DNA from: Cytophagales bacterium
GTDB lineage: Bacteria > Bacteroidota > Bacteroidia > Cytophagales > Cyclobacteriaceae
Reading direction: 5' to 3'
DNA: 64,000 bases
Assembly (NCBI GenBank): GCA_022360055.1
Contig: JAKSDO010000153.1
Location: 1-64,000 of the forward strand
The notes under the pieces: model-generated
What the model saw: the letters and a program-made list of their open reading frames with translations, nothing else
Database searches by the model: none
What the model was told of the DNA's origin: nothing
In this document: piece after piece, positions 32,955 to 41,662 of the stretch
Position numbering within the stretch: position 1 is the stretch's first letter
Layout of the letters: every line of letters starts with the position of its first letter
Position numbers and translations under genes: made by a program

Positions 32955-34472
32955 CTACCTCCCTGTAAGGAGATCTATCTTTTTGCTGGTTCCCGCATCC
33001 ATTATAGCTTTCAAATCCTCTTCCATCGATTTGGCCAGCTCCCGGTTTTGTTCGATGATATCTGTTGTTTCCGATATGTCTTCCCCCAAATCGAAAAGCA
33101 TGTAAGGTTGTTCCCAGGCTTTTCCTTTCGGTATCTGACGGCCCCCGGAACCATTGCCCAGTACCAGTTTATAATCGCCGCGGCGAATGGCAAACATTCC
33201 GGAGATGGAATGATTTACGACCGGCGCGCGCGAAAATTCTTCATCCCTTTCCTGCAGCAGCGGTAATAAGCTAAAGCTGTCCTCTCCCTCGTTTTCCGAC
33301 AGCGCAACATTTAAAACATCGGCAATAGTAGCCAGGAAATCGGTGGTACAAACGGTCTGTTCTTTTACCTGTCCTTTTTTGACGGCATGGGGCCAGCGCA
33401 CGATAAACGGCACCCGGTGTCCCGCTTCCCACACATCGGCTTTGGTGCCGCGGTATTTGTAATTGGCCCTATGGTTTTTGGCATAATATCCCTGAACCGT
33501 TTCATCCGTTACGTGGTCAGCTTCCGCCGTTTCATCGAGACGGTACATAAATGAACCGTTATCCGATGTGATCATCAGCAGGGTATTCTCTTCTATTCCT
33601 TCGGCTTTTATTTTTTCGGCGATCCGGCCAACCATGTAATCGGTTTGGTGAACAAAATCGCCATAGGCACCAAGTTCCGTTTTTCCCACAAACCGCGCAT
33701 CGGGCCAAACCGGCTTATGCGGCGATGGCAAAGCAAAATACAGAAACATGGGCTTATCGGCCGGACGATCACCGATCAGGCCCTCCGCTTTATTTAAAAG
33801 ATTTTCCCAGGCCGTTTCAAAGTCGAAATTTTCGGCCTTATCGCCGTTTCTCAGGTAACGCGGAAAGCCGAGTTTTTCCTGCTTTTGCTTTGGAACTTGT
33901 GTAAAACGGTCGTTTTCGATGTATGCGTAGGGCGGAAAATCGAGCGACGCTGAAATGCCGTAAAAATAATCGAAGCCGTTTACATTGGGGCTGTTTTCAA
34001 TTTTACCGGCATAGTCAACCGCACCGCTTGTATCTCTGGCAAAATCCATCCCGAGGTGCCACTTACCAACTCCGGCCGTGTAGTAACCGTGCTGTTTTAA
34101 CAGCGAAGCGATGGTCGTCCTTTGCGGGTCGATAAGGTGCTTCCCGTAGCCATTTAAAACACCTTTTTTTAAACGGGTGCGCCAGCAATAGCGTCCGGTA
34201 ATAATACCGTAGCGCGTTGGGGTGCATACCGACGAGTTGGTGTGGGCATCGGTAAAACGGACGCCCTCTTCGGCAATTTTATCGAGTGCCGGTGTGGCAA
34301 TTTTCGACCCGGGATTATAACAATTCACATCTCCGGTGCCCAGGTCGTCGGCCAGGATAATGATGATGTTCGGTTTTTCGTTTTGCTGCTCTACCGTAGC
34401 ACAGGATGCCCATAAAAACAATCCGGTCAATGTGACTATTATTCTGTATGCCATATTACTTTGTTTTTCCAT
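32955..34472 (-). CDS. sulfatase (S1 type) lipoprotein, CTPTR signature
   Basis: Second type I sulfatase of the cluster, 505 residues, with lipobox WASC (Cys24). The formylglycine site is Cys83 in VCTPTRYGIITGR. Metal ligands are in ILADDLGTGDVN and MITSDNGSFM, with the C-terminal block YMLFDLGEDISETTDI. The long insert between the signature and the distal metal site (KLGFPRYLRNGDKAENFDFETAW) resembles arylsulfatase A-like enzymes. A second ATG at 34454 is an equally good start. It precedes sulfatase 1 and follows the GH97 gene, all on one strand. The two sulfatases are distant from each other, suggesting different sulfate positions on one glycan. Confidence 0.9.
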   Translation of the reverse strand: MEKQSNMAYRIIVTLTGLFLWASCATVEQQNEKPNIIIILADDLGTGDVNCYNPGSKIATPALDKIAEEGVRFTDAHTNSSVCTPTRYGIITGRYCWRTRLKKGVLNGYGKHLIDPQRTTIASLLKQHGYYTAGVGKWHLGMDFARDTSGAVDYAGKIENSPNVNGFDYFYGISASLDFPPYAYIENDRFTQVPKQKQEKLGFPRYLRNGDKAENFDFETAWENLLNKAEGLIGDRPADKPMFLYFALPSPHKPVWPDARFVGKTELGAYGDFVHQTDYMVGRIAEKIKAEGIEENTLLMITSDNGSFMYRLDETAEADHVTDETVQGYYAKNHRANYKYRGTKADVWEAGHRVPFIVRWPHAVKKGQVKEQTVCTTDFLATIADVLNVALSENEGEDSFSLLPLLQERDEEFSRAPVVNHSISGMFAIRRGDYKLVLGNGSGGRQIPKGKAWEQPYMLFDLGEDISETTDIIEQNRELAKSMEEDLKAIMDAGTSKKIDLLTGR

Positions 34473-34662
34473 ATTTATTACCGCTTTTCAAACTCAACGG
34501 TGCTTCCATCCGGTCCATGATTTCCTTTACAATTTAAGGATACTCGCCAGGGTTGTCCGGGTTTGGAGCTTCAAACCATCCATACTCCCTGAAACCGGCA
34601 TCGTTCCGGCCGTTTCATCCGCCACAACGAGGATCGTGGAACCGTCAATAATACTTCTATGC

Positions 34663-36564
34663 TCACGGGCGTGGCTTCAGCCACATGCAATGTCCTCCCC
34701 CGGGCGCCATTTCCGCGGTTACCCGGTCGCCCTTTTTCACGCTGATTTTTCTCACCCGGTAGGCTTCGGGGTTGGTTGCGCAATGCGTTTCCTCCGTGTC
34801 TTCGTAAAGGGTAGCCTCATAAACCAGCCCTTCGTCCAGAAAATCGAGCCGAATATCCAGTTTGCCTCCTTTTTGCGAAATTACACTTCCAATAAACCAT
34901 TCGTTTCCTGCCCGGCGGGCGGTTGTTATGTATGCTCCGATTTTTGAATGCAGGATTTTTGTATCATTCCATTTTCCCACCGGTTGTTTTTGAATAAATT
35001 CGAACAGGTCTTTTTTGGCGGCATAGGCTTCCGGCGCATCGGGGATGCAGACCAAACCGCTAAAAATTATCAGGGTGCGCGCAGCTTCGGAAGTTACCGT
35101 TGTCAAATACGAATTTAGCTTCCTGGGTCCCTTTAGGCGCTTTCCACTGTTGATCCCCCGAATATCAAAATTGCCGTTGTTCATATCCAACGGCCCGGTA
35201 ATGGCATTGATCAGCGCCATTTTCAGGAATGATTCGGGGGTAAACGCCCGTCTCGAATCTTGCTGGGCGTGGCAATATTCGCGGGTCACGGCGTTGGGTA
35301 AGGTTCTCCTCACCCCGGTAAAAGGCACCGGCCCGTCGTGAAAATCGATGAGCAACCGGCTTTCCGCGCTTTTTTCAATGGCCGAACGGGTAAACGGGAC
35401 ATTCTTTCCCATAAACCCGTATTTGATCCCCTTCATATTCAGGGAGGAATAATACGGAAACAATTCGTCGTCGCCATATTGACCATGGCGGCGGTCGTAA
35501 TACAACATCAGGTTCACTTCCTTCGATTCGGCATAGTCAATCACCTCCTGCAGGTTCAGCTTATCGGATAATTCGAAATGCCCTTTGGTCACATGGGTGT
35601 ACCAGGCATCGTCAATCAGGAAATAATCGATGCCATAGGCTGCCGCGAAGTCGATAAAGCGCTTGTAGCTTTCCGTATTAATTCCATAGGTAAAACCATC
35701 GGGAGCCGTATACCCGTGCACACGCCAGTCCCATAATGTTTTTCCGGGTTTAATCCAGCCGGTATCATCCAGCTTGCAGGGCGCAGCCAGATTGACTGTG
35801 GTTGTACTTGTCAGCAAATCGCCGGCCGTATTTCCCAAAAGGATGACCCGCCAGGGAGTTACCAATTCCCGGTTCGACAACGTCACCTCATTGGCTGAAA
35901 ACACCTCTGCGTTGGCCGAATCAATTTCCAGCTTCATCACCTGAAAACCGGCTGTGGCAGAATACAGGTCCGATTCCAGTACGGCCATAAATGACTTCCC
36001 GGGTGTTTCTACCACAAGCGGAATACTCAAATTCTTTCTGCTCTTTCTCTCTTTCAGTTTGTGCCGAAGCCCGGCCAGAGACAGCGGCCCCCAGGGCTCC
36101 GACTCACCGGCAGGCACGTACAGTTGGCTTTCGGCAGGCAGAGGATACGTACATTTAAAAGTCGCCGTACCGCTTTTTTCCCCTTCCGGCAAAACAAAAC
36201 GAAATGCTATCCCGTCGTTGTAACTCCGGGCCAATAATTTACCTTTTGCGCCTTTCCATTCCACATCGACGATGAGTTCACTATAATGGTTGCGAATGGT
36301 GTCAAACTGCCCCCATACGGTTTTCCACTCGCTGTCGTGCCTGTTTACCTTTGCGCCCAGGATCCGAATCTCCGGAAAAAGAGACAAGTCCGCCGCTGTT
36401 ATTAAATACTCGCCCTGCCACCGGAGGGAATATTTCAGCCGGTGATCTACCTCATAAACCTCCAGTTTTACATTTCCGTCGGGCGATTCCACCGTTAAGG
36501 GGCCTTGCCTGCACGACCACATTCCTGCCGACAGCAAAAGACAGAGCAATAATCTTAATTTCAT
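34663..36564 (-). CDS. GH97 family glycoside hydrolase with altered catalytic segment
   Basis: A 633-residue lipoprotein (lipobox GMWSC) with the GH97 layout: N-terminal beta-sandwich (TVESPDGNVKLEVYEVDHRLKYSLRWQ), central (beta/alpha)8 barrel (FAAAYGIDYFLIDDAWYTH) and C-terminal strands. GH97 enzymes are alpha-glucosidases (inverting) or alpha-galactosidases (retaining). In retaining members the nucleophile is an Asp in a G-[VI]-K-x-D-F segment. Here that segment reads GIKYGF, with Gly383 in the Asp position. Downstream landmarks are intact (LLIDFHDG, RTLPNAVTREY with Glu429). The enzyme may use another residue, be inactive, or belong to an unusual subgroup. It lies directly upstream of the sulfatases and downstream of a sulfatase remnant. 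Confidence 0.82.
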   Translation of the reverse strand: MKLRLLLCLLLSAGMWSCRQGPLTVESPDGNVKLEVYEVDHRLKYSLRWQGEYLITAADLSLFPEIRILGAKVNRHDSEWKTVWGQFDTIRNHYSELIVDVEWKGAKGKLLARSYNDGIAFRFVLPEGEKSGTATFKCTYPLPAESQLYVPAGESEPWGPLSLAGLRHKLKERKSRKNLSIPLVVETPGKSFMAVLESDLYSATAGFQVMKLEIDSANAEVFSANEVTLSNRELVTPWRVILLGNTAGDLLTSTTTVNLAAPCKLDDTGWIKPGKTLWDWRVHGYTAPDGFTYGINTESYKRFIDFAAAYGIDYFLIDDAWYTHVTKGHFELSDKLNLQEVIDYAESKEVNLMLYYDRRHGQYGDDELFPYYSSLNMKGIKYGFMGKNVPFTRSAIEKSAESRLLIDFHDGPVPFTGVRRTLPNAVTREYCHAQQDSRRAFTPESFLKMALINAITGPLDMNNGNFDIRGINSGKRLKGPRKLNSYLTTVTSEAARTLIIFSGLVCIPDAPEAYAAKKDLFEFIQKQPVGKWNDTKILHSKIGAYITTARRAGNEWFIGSVISQKGGKLDIRLDFLDEGLVYEATLYEDTEETHCATNPEAYRVRKISVKKGDRVTAEMAPGGGHCMWLKPRP

Positions 36565-36576
36565 TTCAAGCTGTAT

Positions 36577-36799
36577 CTATTCTTTCAGGATAAGTTCTTT
36601 TTTCACACGGTCGTACTCCGGGTTCACGCACGGCTCGCCCCATCGCCGGCAGGCACATCTCAAGCCAATTTCCGATTCGGGCTGCCGTCCTTTGTCGCCG
36701 GTGGCCCTGATCCGCTTCACAAGCATTTTCCGGTGCTTTTTTGCTTCCGTATCCCGGATCATCGGCCAGGTTGTTCACGCATATACTTTTTATTTTCAT
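36577..36799 (-). pseudogene. C-terminal remnant of a sulfatase, frameshifted
   Basis: Two overlapping minus-strand frames together spell a sulfatase tail. One gives VNNLADDPGYGSKK (from 36799). The other, one shift away, continues EAKKHRKMLVKRIRATGDKG, then RQPESEIG, and ends VKKELILKE before a stop at 36577. The ending NLADDP...KK..RK.L...I..TGD is the standard close of arylsulfatases. No catalytic part remains: the regulator gene ends at 37004 just upstream. This is the leftover of a deleted sulfatase gene. Confidence 0.6.
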
Positions 36800-37003
36800 C
36801 GTTTGTAAACGGAGTTTTTTTGCATTTGCGTTGCCGGGATCAACGGCCGGAATTGCACCGGAAAATAATTTCCCATGATTTTAGCAACGTTCAAAGCTAT
36901 TTAAAAATCCTCATATACGGATTTTTATACGATTTGAGAGGTTTCACTAAACTTAGAGGGAAAAATTCGGGGCTGTATCCTGTTTATCCGGACCTGATCA
37001 TGA

Positions 37004-39793
37004 TTAAACTTCGATGCCTTTAACTACTTTTGAAAATTGTGCGGGGGTCATGCCTTTTTCGTGACCGAATGCGCGGTAGAATGTTGATTTGGATTTAAAT
37101 CCACACGTTTCGGCAAGTCCCATTAGAGTAAGGTTTTCTCCCTCCCCGTTTTCAATTTTACGCACAAACTCGTTTACACGGTATTTGTTCATATACTTGT
37201 AGAACTTCGTTTGGAGCGAGTCGTTTAACAGTTGTGAAAGTGTTACAGTATCGATTTCTACCAGTGCAGCCAGTTCGCCTGCAGTAATATCCGGATTTCG
37301 GTAAGGTCGCTCCTTTTCCATGACCCGCTCCAGCTTTTTTTTCAAGGCATTCGATTTTTCCTCATCCAGGGTGGAAAAAGCATATTTCTCAGTTTGACGC
37401 GTAAGGGTGCTCCTGCTGAAATAAAAATAAAGGATGATCCCAATTAAAAGGATGGGCAGCAGGATTTTCAGGAGCCTGACAAACATCGATTCCACTTGTA
37501 TTTCAATGAGTTTGAGCGGTCCCATTTCGCCGTATTGGGTAGCGGAGCAAACTTTTAATGCATATTTCCCCGGTTTTAAATCGTTTATGCGCAGCTCATT
37601 TTTGCGCGAAAAAGTCCAGTCCTTATCACGGCCTTCTATTTTCGTGGCAAATATCTGCCTGTCCGGCGACAAAAGGCTTGAAGAACCGTAGCGCACCAAA
37701 AGGTTTTTAATCGTACCCAGGTGCTTTTTGCGAGCGATAAGACTGTCTTTTACCCGTTCATCGAATTCCAGTTCCGCTCCGTCGATAAGCACTTCGCCGA
37801 AGACCAAATCCGGGAGTGGTTTTTGCCGTACTTTCTTCCCGGGTGTAAAATAATTAATGCCGTTAATCCCCCCGAAATAAAAGGTCCGGCTAAGGGAATC
37901 GTAAAAAAATCCATTCCGGTTGAATTTTTCACTTACCATGCCATCGGTGTAGTCATAGTGCGTAAACCGGAATGGGCCGATGCACTCCGGGTCGTACTTT
38001 ACAATACCTTTCCACGAGCTTATCCACATTACTCCATCTTCGCCGGGCAACAAACCGGTAACATAATTGTGCGGCAATCCGTCTTCAGCAAAATAAGCAT
38101 TGAACTCCTTATTTTGGGCTTCAAAATCGATTATACTGTCATTTTCAGTCACGTAGATGCCGCTGGTAGAAGCCAGCCAGATATTGCCTTCCGAATCCTC
38201 GGTCACGGCCTGAATAACGTTGGAGCGAAAAAGGGACTGATTCCCTTTGTAATAACGAATAAAAGAATGGCTGTGATCGTTATCAATACAATATGCGCCT
38301 TTGCTCGTACCCGCCCAAATCCGTTTATAGCGGTCAACAAAAAACCGTATGACCAGCCCAACCTGTTTTACCAATTCCTTCTCGATTTTAAAGGTGGTAT
38401 CATTTACCTTTCTCAGCTTAAGTATGCGCTGGTCAATTCCCATCCAATAAGAACCGTCCGGATGTTGAACAACGGCCGACAGATTGGAGAACTGTAAAGG
38501 ATTAGCGGATGCATCCAGAATACGCGCAGGAATCAGATCCGTCGCTTCCGCTCTAAAGAGTTTCTTGTTGGTCGAAAGCCAGGTATCATCGCTTAGATCG
38601 GTATAGAGGAAGCGAATAAAATCATTTTCGAGCCTTGAATTGCCCCGGTGAAGCCAGCTAAATTGTTCTTCATGAACACTGTACCTGGAAACGCCCGAAG
38701 TATAGCTACCAAACCAGATATTGCCCTTTCTGTCTCCGGTCATGGGGAATATTCGATTATCGTGCAAACTGTTGGCAATGCCCGGTTCTTTTTGGAGGCT
38801 GAAAAACCATAATTTGCCGGGCTCCCATTTACTCAGTCCTCCGTGTGTGGCCATCCAGATTATGCCCTCGTCGTCGCGCAAAATATCATTTACCTGGTTG
38901 CAGATGAGTGAAAACGGGTCGCCGGGTTTGTTTAAATGCTGCAAGGCGATTTCCGGCAGCTCGTGCCTGTCCAACACCAACTCGTTTAAACCATTGGTTG
39001 TGCCCGCCCAGATGCTGCCGTCGGCGTATTCGACCGAGGTAACATAGTTACTTGTCAAGCCGAGAGGTTCGTCTTCTTTTTGAATGCGTCGGAATGCTCC
39101 GTTTTTCCGGTTTAAGTCCGTTGCTTCGATGCAATACAAACCATTATCGGTACCGACAAACAAATTGCCCGCAGGAGAAAAACAAATATCATTGATCGAT
39201 AAATCAAGTGAAAATACCGGCTCATCGCCTCCCCGGTAAAACGCTCCGCCCGAGGTGGCAAACCAATTGGTGCCGGTGCCATCTTTGGCACTCGCGACAA
39301 AAGCCTGCTCCACATTTATACCGGTGATCTCACGGGTAAAAACATTGAACAGGAAGTTTTTGCGATTTGCGCCCGTGATGAACAGACAACTGTCGTTGCC
39401 GGTGCCGAGAAACGTGATCCCTTTTAACCGGGAGTCGTGGATTCTACGGAAAGTAAGCGCTTTGGCATCGTAAAGCTGAAGCCCCTGGTAGCTTCCCACC
39501 CAAATATCCCCCTGCATGTCCTGCTCGATCAAGCGGAACCGCTGCCCTTTGATGTAATGGTTGAGCGTATCCTCCTGCTCTGTGAAATTGACAATGTCCG
39601 TTCCGTTGTATCTGGCCACCCCGCCAACTCCTAAAATCCACAAGTTGCCATCCCGGTCCCGAAAAACTTTGTGAAGGGTATTTTCAAACAAACCGTTCTT
39701 TGTCGAAAGATTGTCCACCCTAAAACGCTCCGTCGCATGACCGTGCTCAGCGCATAAGAATATCCATATGTACAGCATTAAAAGTGGCCTCAT
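37004..39793 (-). CDS. membrane-spanning propeller sensor with AraC DNA-binding domain
   Basis: A 929-residue regulator. After a signal peptide there are about 14 Reg_prop-type propeller blades (DRDGNLWILGVGGVARYNG, DSEGNIWLASTSGIYV), a Y_Y_Y domain (about 690-765, FSRKNELRINDLKPGKYAL), one membrane helix (about 772-790, LLKILLPILLIGIILYFYF) and a C-terminal AraC helix-turn-helix (about 830-925, LMGLAETCGFKSKSTFYRAFGHEKGMTPAQF). Hybrid two-component systems of Bacteroidota have the same sensor and output but also kinase and receiver domains, which are absent here. The likely mode is direct: the periplasmic propeller binds an oligosaccharide and the cytoplasmic AraC domain controls the downstream GH97/sulfatase genes. 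Confidence 0.88.
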   Translation of the reverse strand: MRPLLMLYIWIFLCAEHGHATERFRVDNLSTKNGLFENTLHKVFRDRDGNLWILGVGGVARYNGTDIVNFTEQEDTLNHYIKGQRFRLIEQDMQGDIWVGSYQGLQLYDAKALTFRRIHDSRLKGITFLGTGNDSCLFITGANRKNFLFNVFTREITGINVEQAFVASAKDGTGTNWFATSGGAFYRGGDEPVFSLDLSINDICFSPAGNLFVGTDNGLYCIEATDLNRKNGAFRRIQKEDEPLGLTSNYVTSVEYADGSIWAGTTNGLNELVLDRHELPEIALQHLNKPGDPFSLICNQVNDILRDDEGIIWMATHGGLSKWEPGKLWFFSLQKEPGIANSLHDNRIFPMTGDRKGNIWFGSYTSGVSRYSVHEEQFSWLHRGNSRLENDFIRFLYTDLSDDTWLSTNKKLFRAEATDLIPARILDASANPLQFSNLSAVVQHPDGSYWMGIDQRILKLRKVNDTTFKIEKELVKQVGLVIRFFVDRYKRIWAGTSKGAYCIDNDHSHSFIRYYKGNQSLFRSNVIQAVTEDSEGNIWLASTSGIYVTENDSIIDFEAQNKEFNAYFAEDGLPHNYVTGLLPGEDGVMWISSWKGIVKYDPECIGPFRFTHYDYTDGMVSEKFNRNGFFYDSLSRTFYFGGINGINYFTPGKKVRQKPLPDLVFGEVLIDGAELEFDERVKDSLIARKKHLGTIKNLLVRYGSSSLLSPDRQIFATKIEGRDKDWTFSRKNELRINDLKPGKYALKVCSATQYGEMGPLKLIEIQVESMFVRLLKILLPILLIGIILYFYFSRSTLTRQTEKYAFSTLDEEKSNALKKKLERVMEKERPYRNPDITAGELAALVEIDTVTLSQLLNDSLQTKFYKYMNKYRVNEFVRKIENGEGENLTLMGLAETCGFKSKSTFYRAFGHEKGMTPAQFSKVVKGIEV

Positions 39794-39813
39794 TTCAAAT
39801 CAAAATTGCCTGT

Positions 39814-39821
39814 CAAAGTTA
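39814..39821 (-). promoter_or_regulatory. candidate -7 promoter element of the propeller/AraC gene
   Basis: On the minus strand TAACTTTG matches the Bacteroidota -7 consensus TAnnTTTG, and it ends 21 bases before the start codon. A TTG-containing -33 element is present only at a sub-optimal distance, so this is tentative. Confidence 0.35.
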
Positions 39822-39968
39822 GGATTATTTACAAGCAATTCCTGTTGAATGATCGATACCTTTTTGTTTTTGGACGAATCCTTTGAAAGTTCGTACCCGG
39901 TGCATTCCCCGGCAGTTAAATTCACTTCCGAAGCCCGGATATGAAAAACCCTTTTCACTTCGAACAGG

Positions 39969-40112
39969 ACGAAGGGCCTCTTCTCCCCCATTACCGGTCT
40001 TAAACAGAAAATTGGTCAGTTGCCTAAATTCATTAAGGTGGACCATGGACCTGAATTTACCTCCAAGACATTTCAGCAATGGCGTAACACCAAAGCAATA
40101 CCCGGCTGTTAA
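39969..40112 (+). pseudogene. fragment of an IS3-type transposase (integrase core)
   Basis: In one plus-strand frame the DNA reads KFIKVDHGPEFTSKTFQQW, followed by an in-frame stop at 40110. The D-(N/H)-G-P-E-F-x-S-K segment is the hallmark of the second catalytic Asp of the DDE integrase core in IS3-family OrfB transposases. The upstream residues (LKQKIGQLP) also fit. The rest of the transposase and the inverted repeats are gone. The 580-base gap (39794-40376) holds nothing else that I recognise. Confidence 0.6.
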
Positions 40113-40376
40113 CAAAGGCTGCAATGAATTTTGCAGAAAGAATCCCATAATGGAATTAACAAATTTCCCCGGCTTGGTATTTTTTATTTAAAGAAAGAAA
40201 ATATTATGTTTATCGGCGTTTATATGCTGGCCAAATAAGACTTGAGGCCATTAAACTGTTAAAAATATAAAGCTGGTTTTTTTGAAAACAAACAAGCGTG
40301 AATTCATAATTTTCTAATTTACTTAGTCCCTTTTCGAGATTTTCGCAAACCACCTTCATTAGAACACATAAACTGG

Positions 40377-41453
40377 TTATTCAGCCAATTCAAATTCAAA
40401 ATTGTCATAAGATTCACGACGCCACGCTATATCCATTGTAGATGGAGAAAAAGCAAACAGAGGAGAAAACGTTTTTACAATAATCGTCTTTTTATCGGGA
40501 AGAAATTCCAGGATGCGTAACCAGCCATCTCCACCGTTTCCGTGCCAGCCACCACCGTCGGTTTGAGCGTTAAACATCATTTGATGCACTTCCTTCCCGG
40601 CTGCATTTTTACCTTTTCTGTACCCTACATTTTGCTCGAATCCTCCAACTCCGGCAACATGACCACAAAATACCATTTCAATATTTTCAGAAGGTGCAAT
40701 TAGCTTCTCCCACATTTGCTTGCCATGTGTAACATCTTTTACTTTATAGCCCTCTTTTTCAATAAGTACGTTATTGTCCGACATGGCTTTCATATAACTA
40801 TGCGTAAGTACAATTCCTTTGTAATCATTGTACTTTTCCCGGGCAATAATCTCCTTGGCCTGCTTAACAATCGTATCTCTTGGATTAAACTCCAGCGAAA
40901 CAATAAGATATTTAATGCCATGAGGTGAAATGAATTCATAATATGCATTCTCCAGGGTAAGCTCGCCTGAAAAATTGGGCATCATACCGGCCAAAATACT
41001 GCTTGTGGACTTTAGTTTATTTGGAGGGAAATAAGAATTCAACTGAGAATATCTATTCTCAGCCGATCTGCTCCCATAATCGTGGTTACCGGTACATAAA
41101 ATGTAAGGAACGACCGTATCCAAAACTGCAAAAGCTTCTCTCACGGCCGTCCATTGCTGAACACTGTTTTGGTCACCATTCACACCATCTCCCGTATGAA
41201 TATTGTTCTGCTCCACCAGGTCACCTTCGCACAAAACCAGTTCAATGTTCAGTTGTTCTTTATTCTGTTTTATCCACCTGGTCATCAGTTCAAATACAGG
41301 TTGGTTCTGCTCGAATTTGATATAACTCTGTGGATCGGGCAATACAATCATTGTCCATGAATTATCGTTCTCGAGTTTTGGATGCCCCGGTTGAGCATAT
41401 GTTCCACAATAAAAAAAATATGAAACTATAAGTGCAATGAATGCCTTTCTCAT
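40377..41453 (-). CDS. exported metallophosphoesterase (calcineurin-like)
   Basis: A 358-residue protein from the internal ATG (MRKAFIALIVSYFFYCGTYAQ, a signal peptide); an ATG at 41489 adds 12 residues. The five metallophosphoesterase motifs are recognisable: LPDPQSY, CEGDLVEQNN, CTGNHDYGS, LTHSYMK and FCGHVAG. They would bind a dinuclear metal centre for hydrolysis of phosphate mono- or diesters in the periplasm or outside. It is the last gene of the PUL 2 strand run, 209 bases after the DUF5703 gene, so membership of that operon is plausible but not certain. The substrate is unknown. Confidence 0.85.
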   Translation of the reverse strand: MRKAFIALIVSYFFYCGTYAQPGHPKLENDNSWTMIVLPDPQSYIKFEQNQPVFELMTRWIKQNKEQLNIELVLCEGDLVEQNNIHTGDGVNGDQNSVQQWTAVREAFAVLDTVVPYILCTGNHDYGSRSAENRYSQLNSYFPPNKLKSTSSILAGMMPNFSGELTLENAYYEFISPHGIKYLIVSLEFNPRDTIVKQAKEIIAREKYNDYKGIVLTHSYMKAMSDNNVLIEKEGYKVKDVTHGKQMWEKLIAPSENIEMVFCGHVAGVGGFEQNVGYRKGKNAAGKEVHQMMFNAQTDGGGWHGNGGDGWLRILEFLPDKKTIIVKTFSPLFAFSPSTMDIAWRRESYDNFEFELAE

Positions 41454-41662
41454 ATCATGGTATAATTTGTTTACTTTCTGTTCGAACAATTCAAAAGATG
41501 GCTATAAGTTTTAACAAAGAGGCACCCTGTAAATACAATGTTATTTTAGGTCGTCTCTTTATTTCCGAATAATCTCCAAACCTTCATCCTTTCTTAATTC
41601 GGTTGCCCCAAATTTCAAAACTAAGTTTCCTTAGCACAAGAGGTATCCCTGTTTTTTTCAGA

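Noticed and set aside
39825-40191. Open frames of about 100 codons on both strands between the propeller/AraC gene and the metallophosphoesterase
   Set aside because: They cross the IS3 transposase remnant, have no conserved motif and overlap each other on opposite strands.
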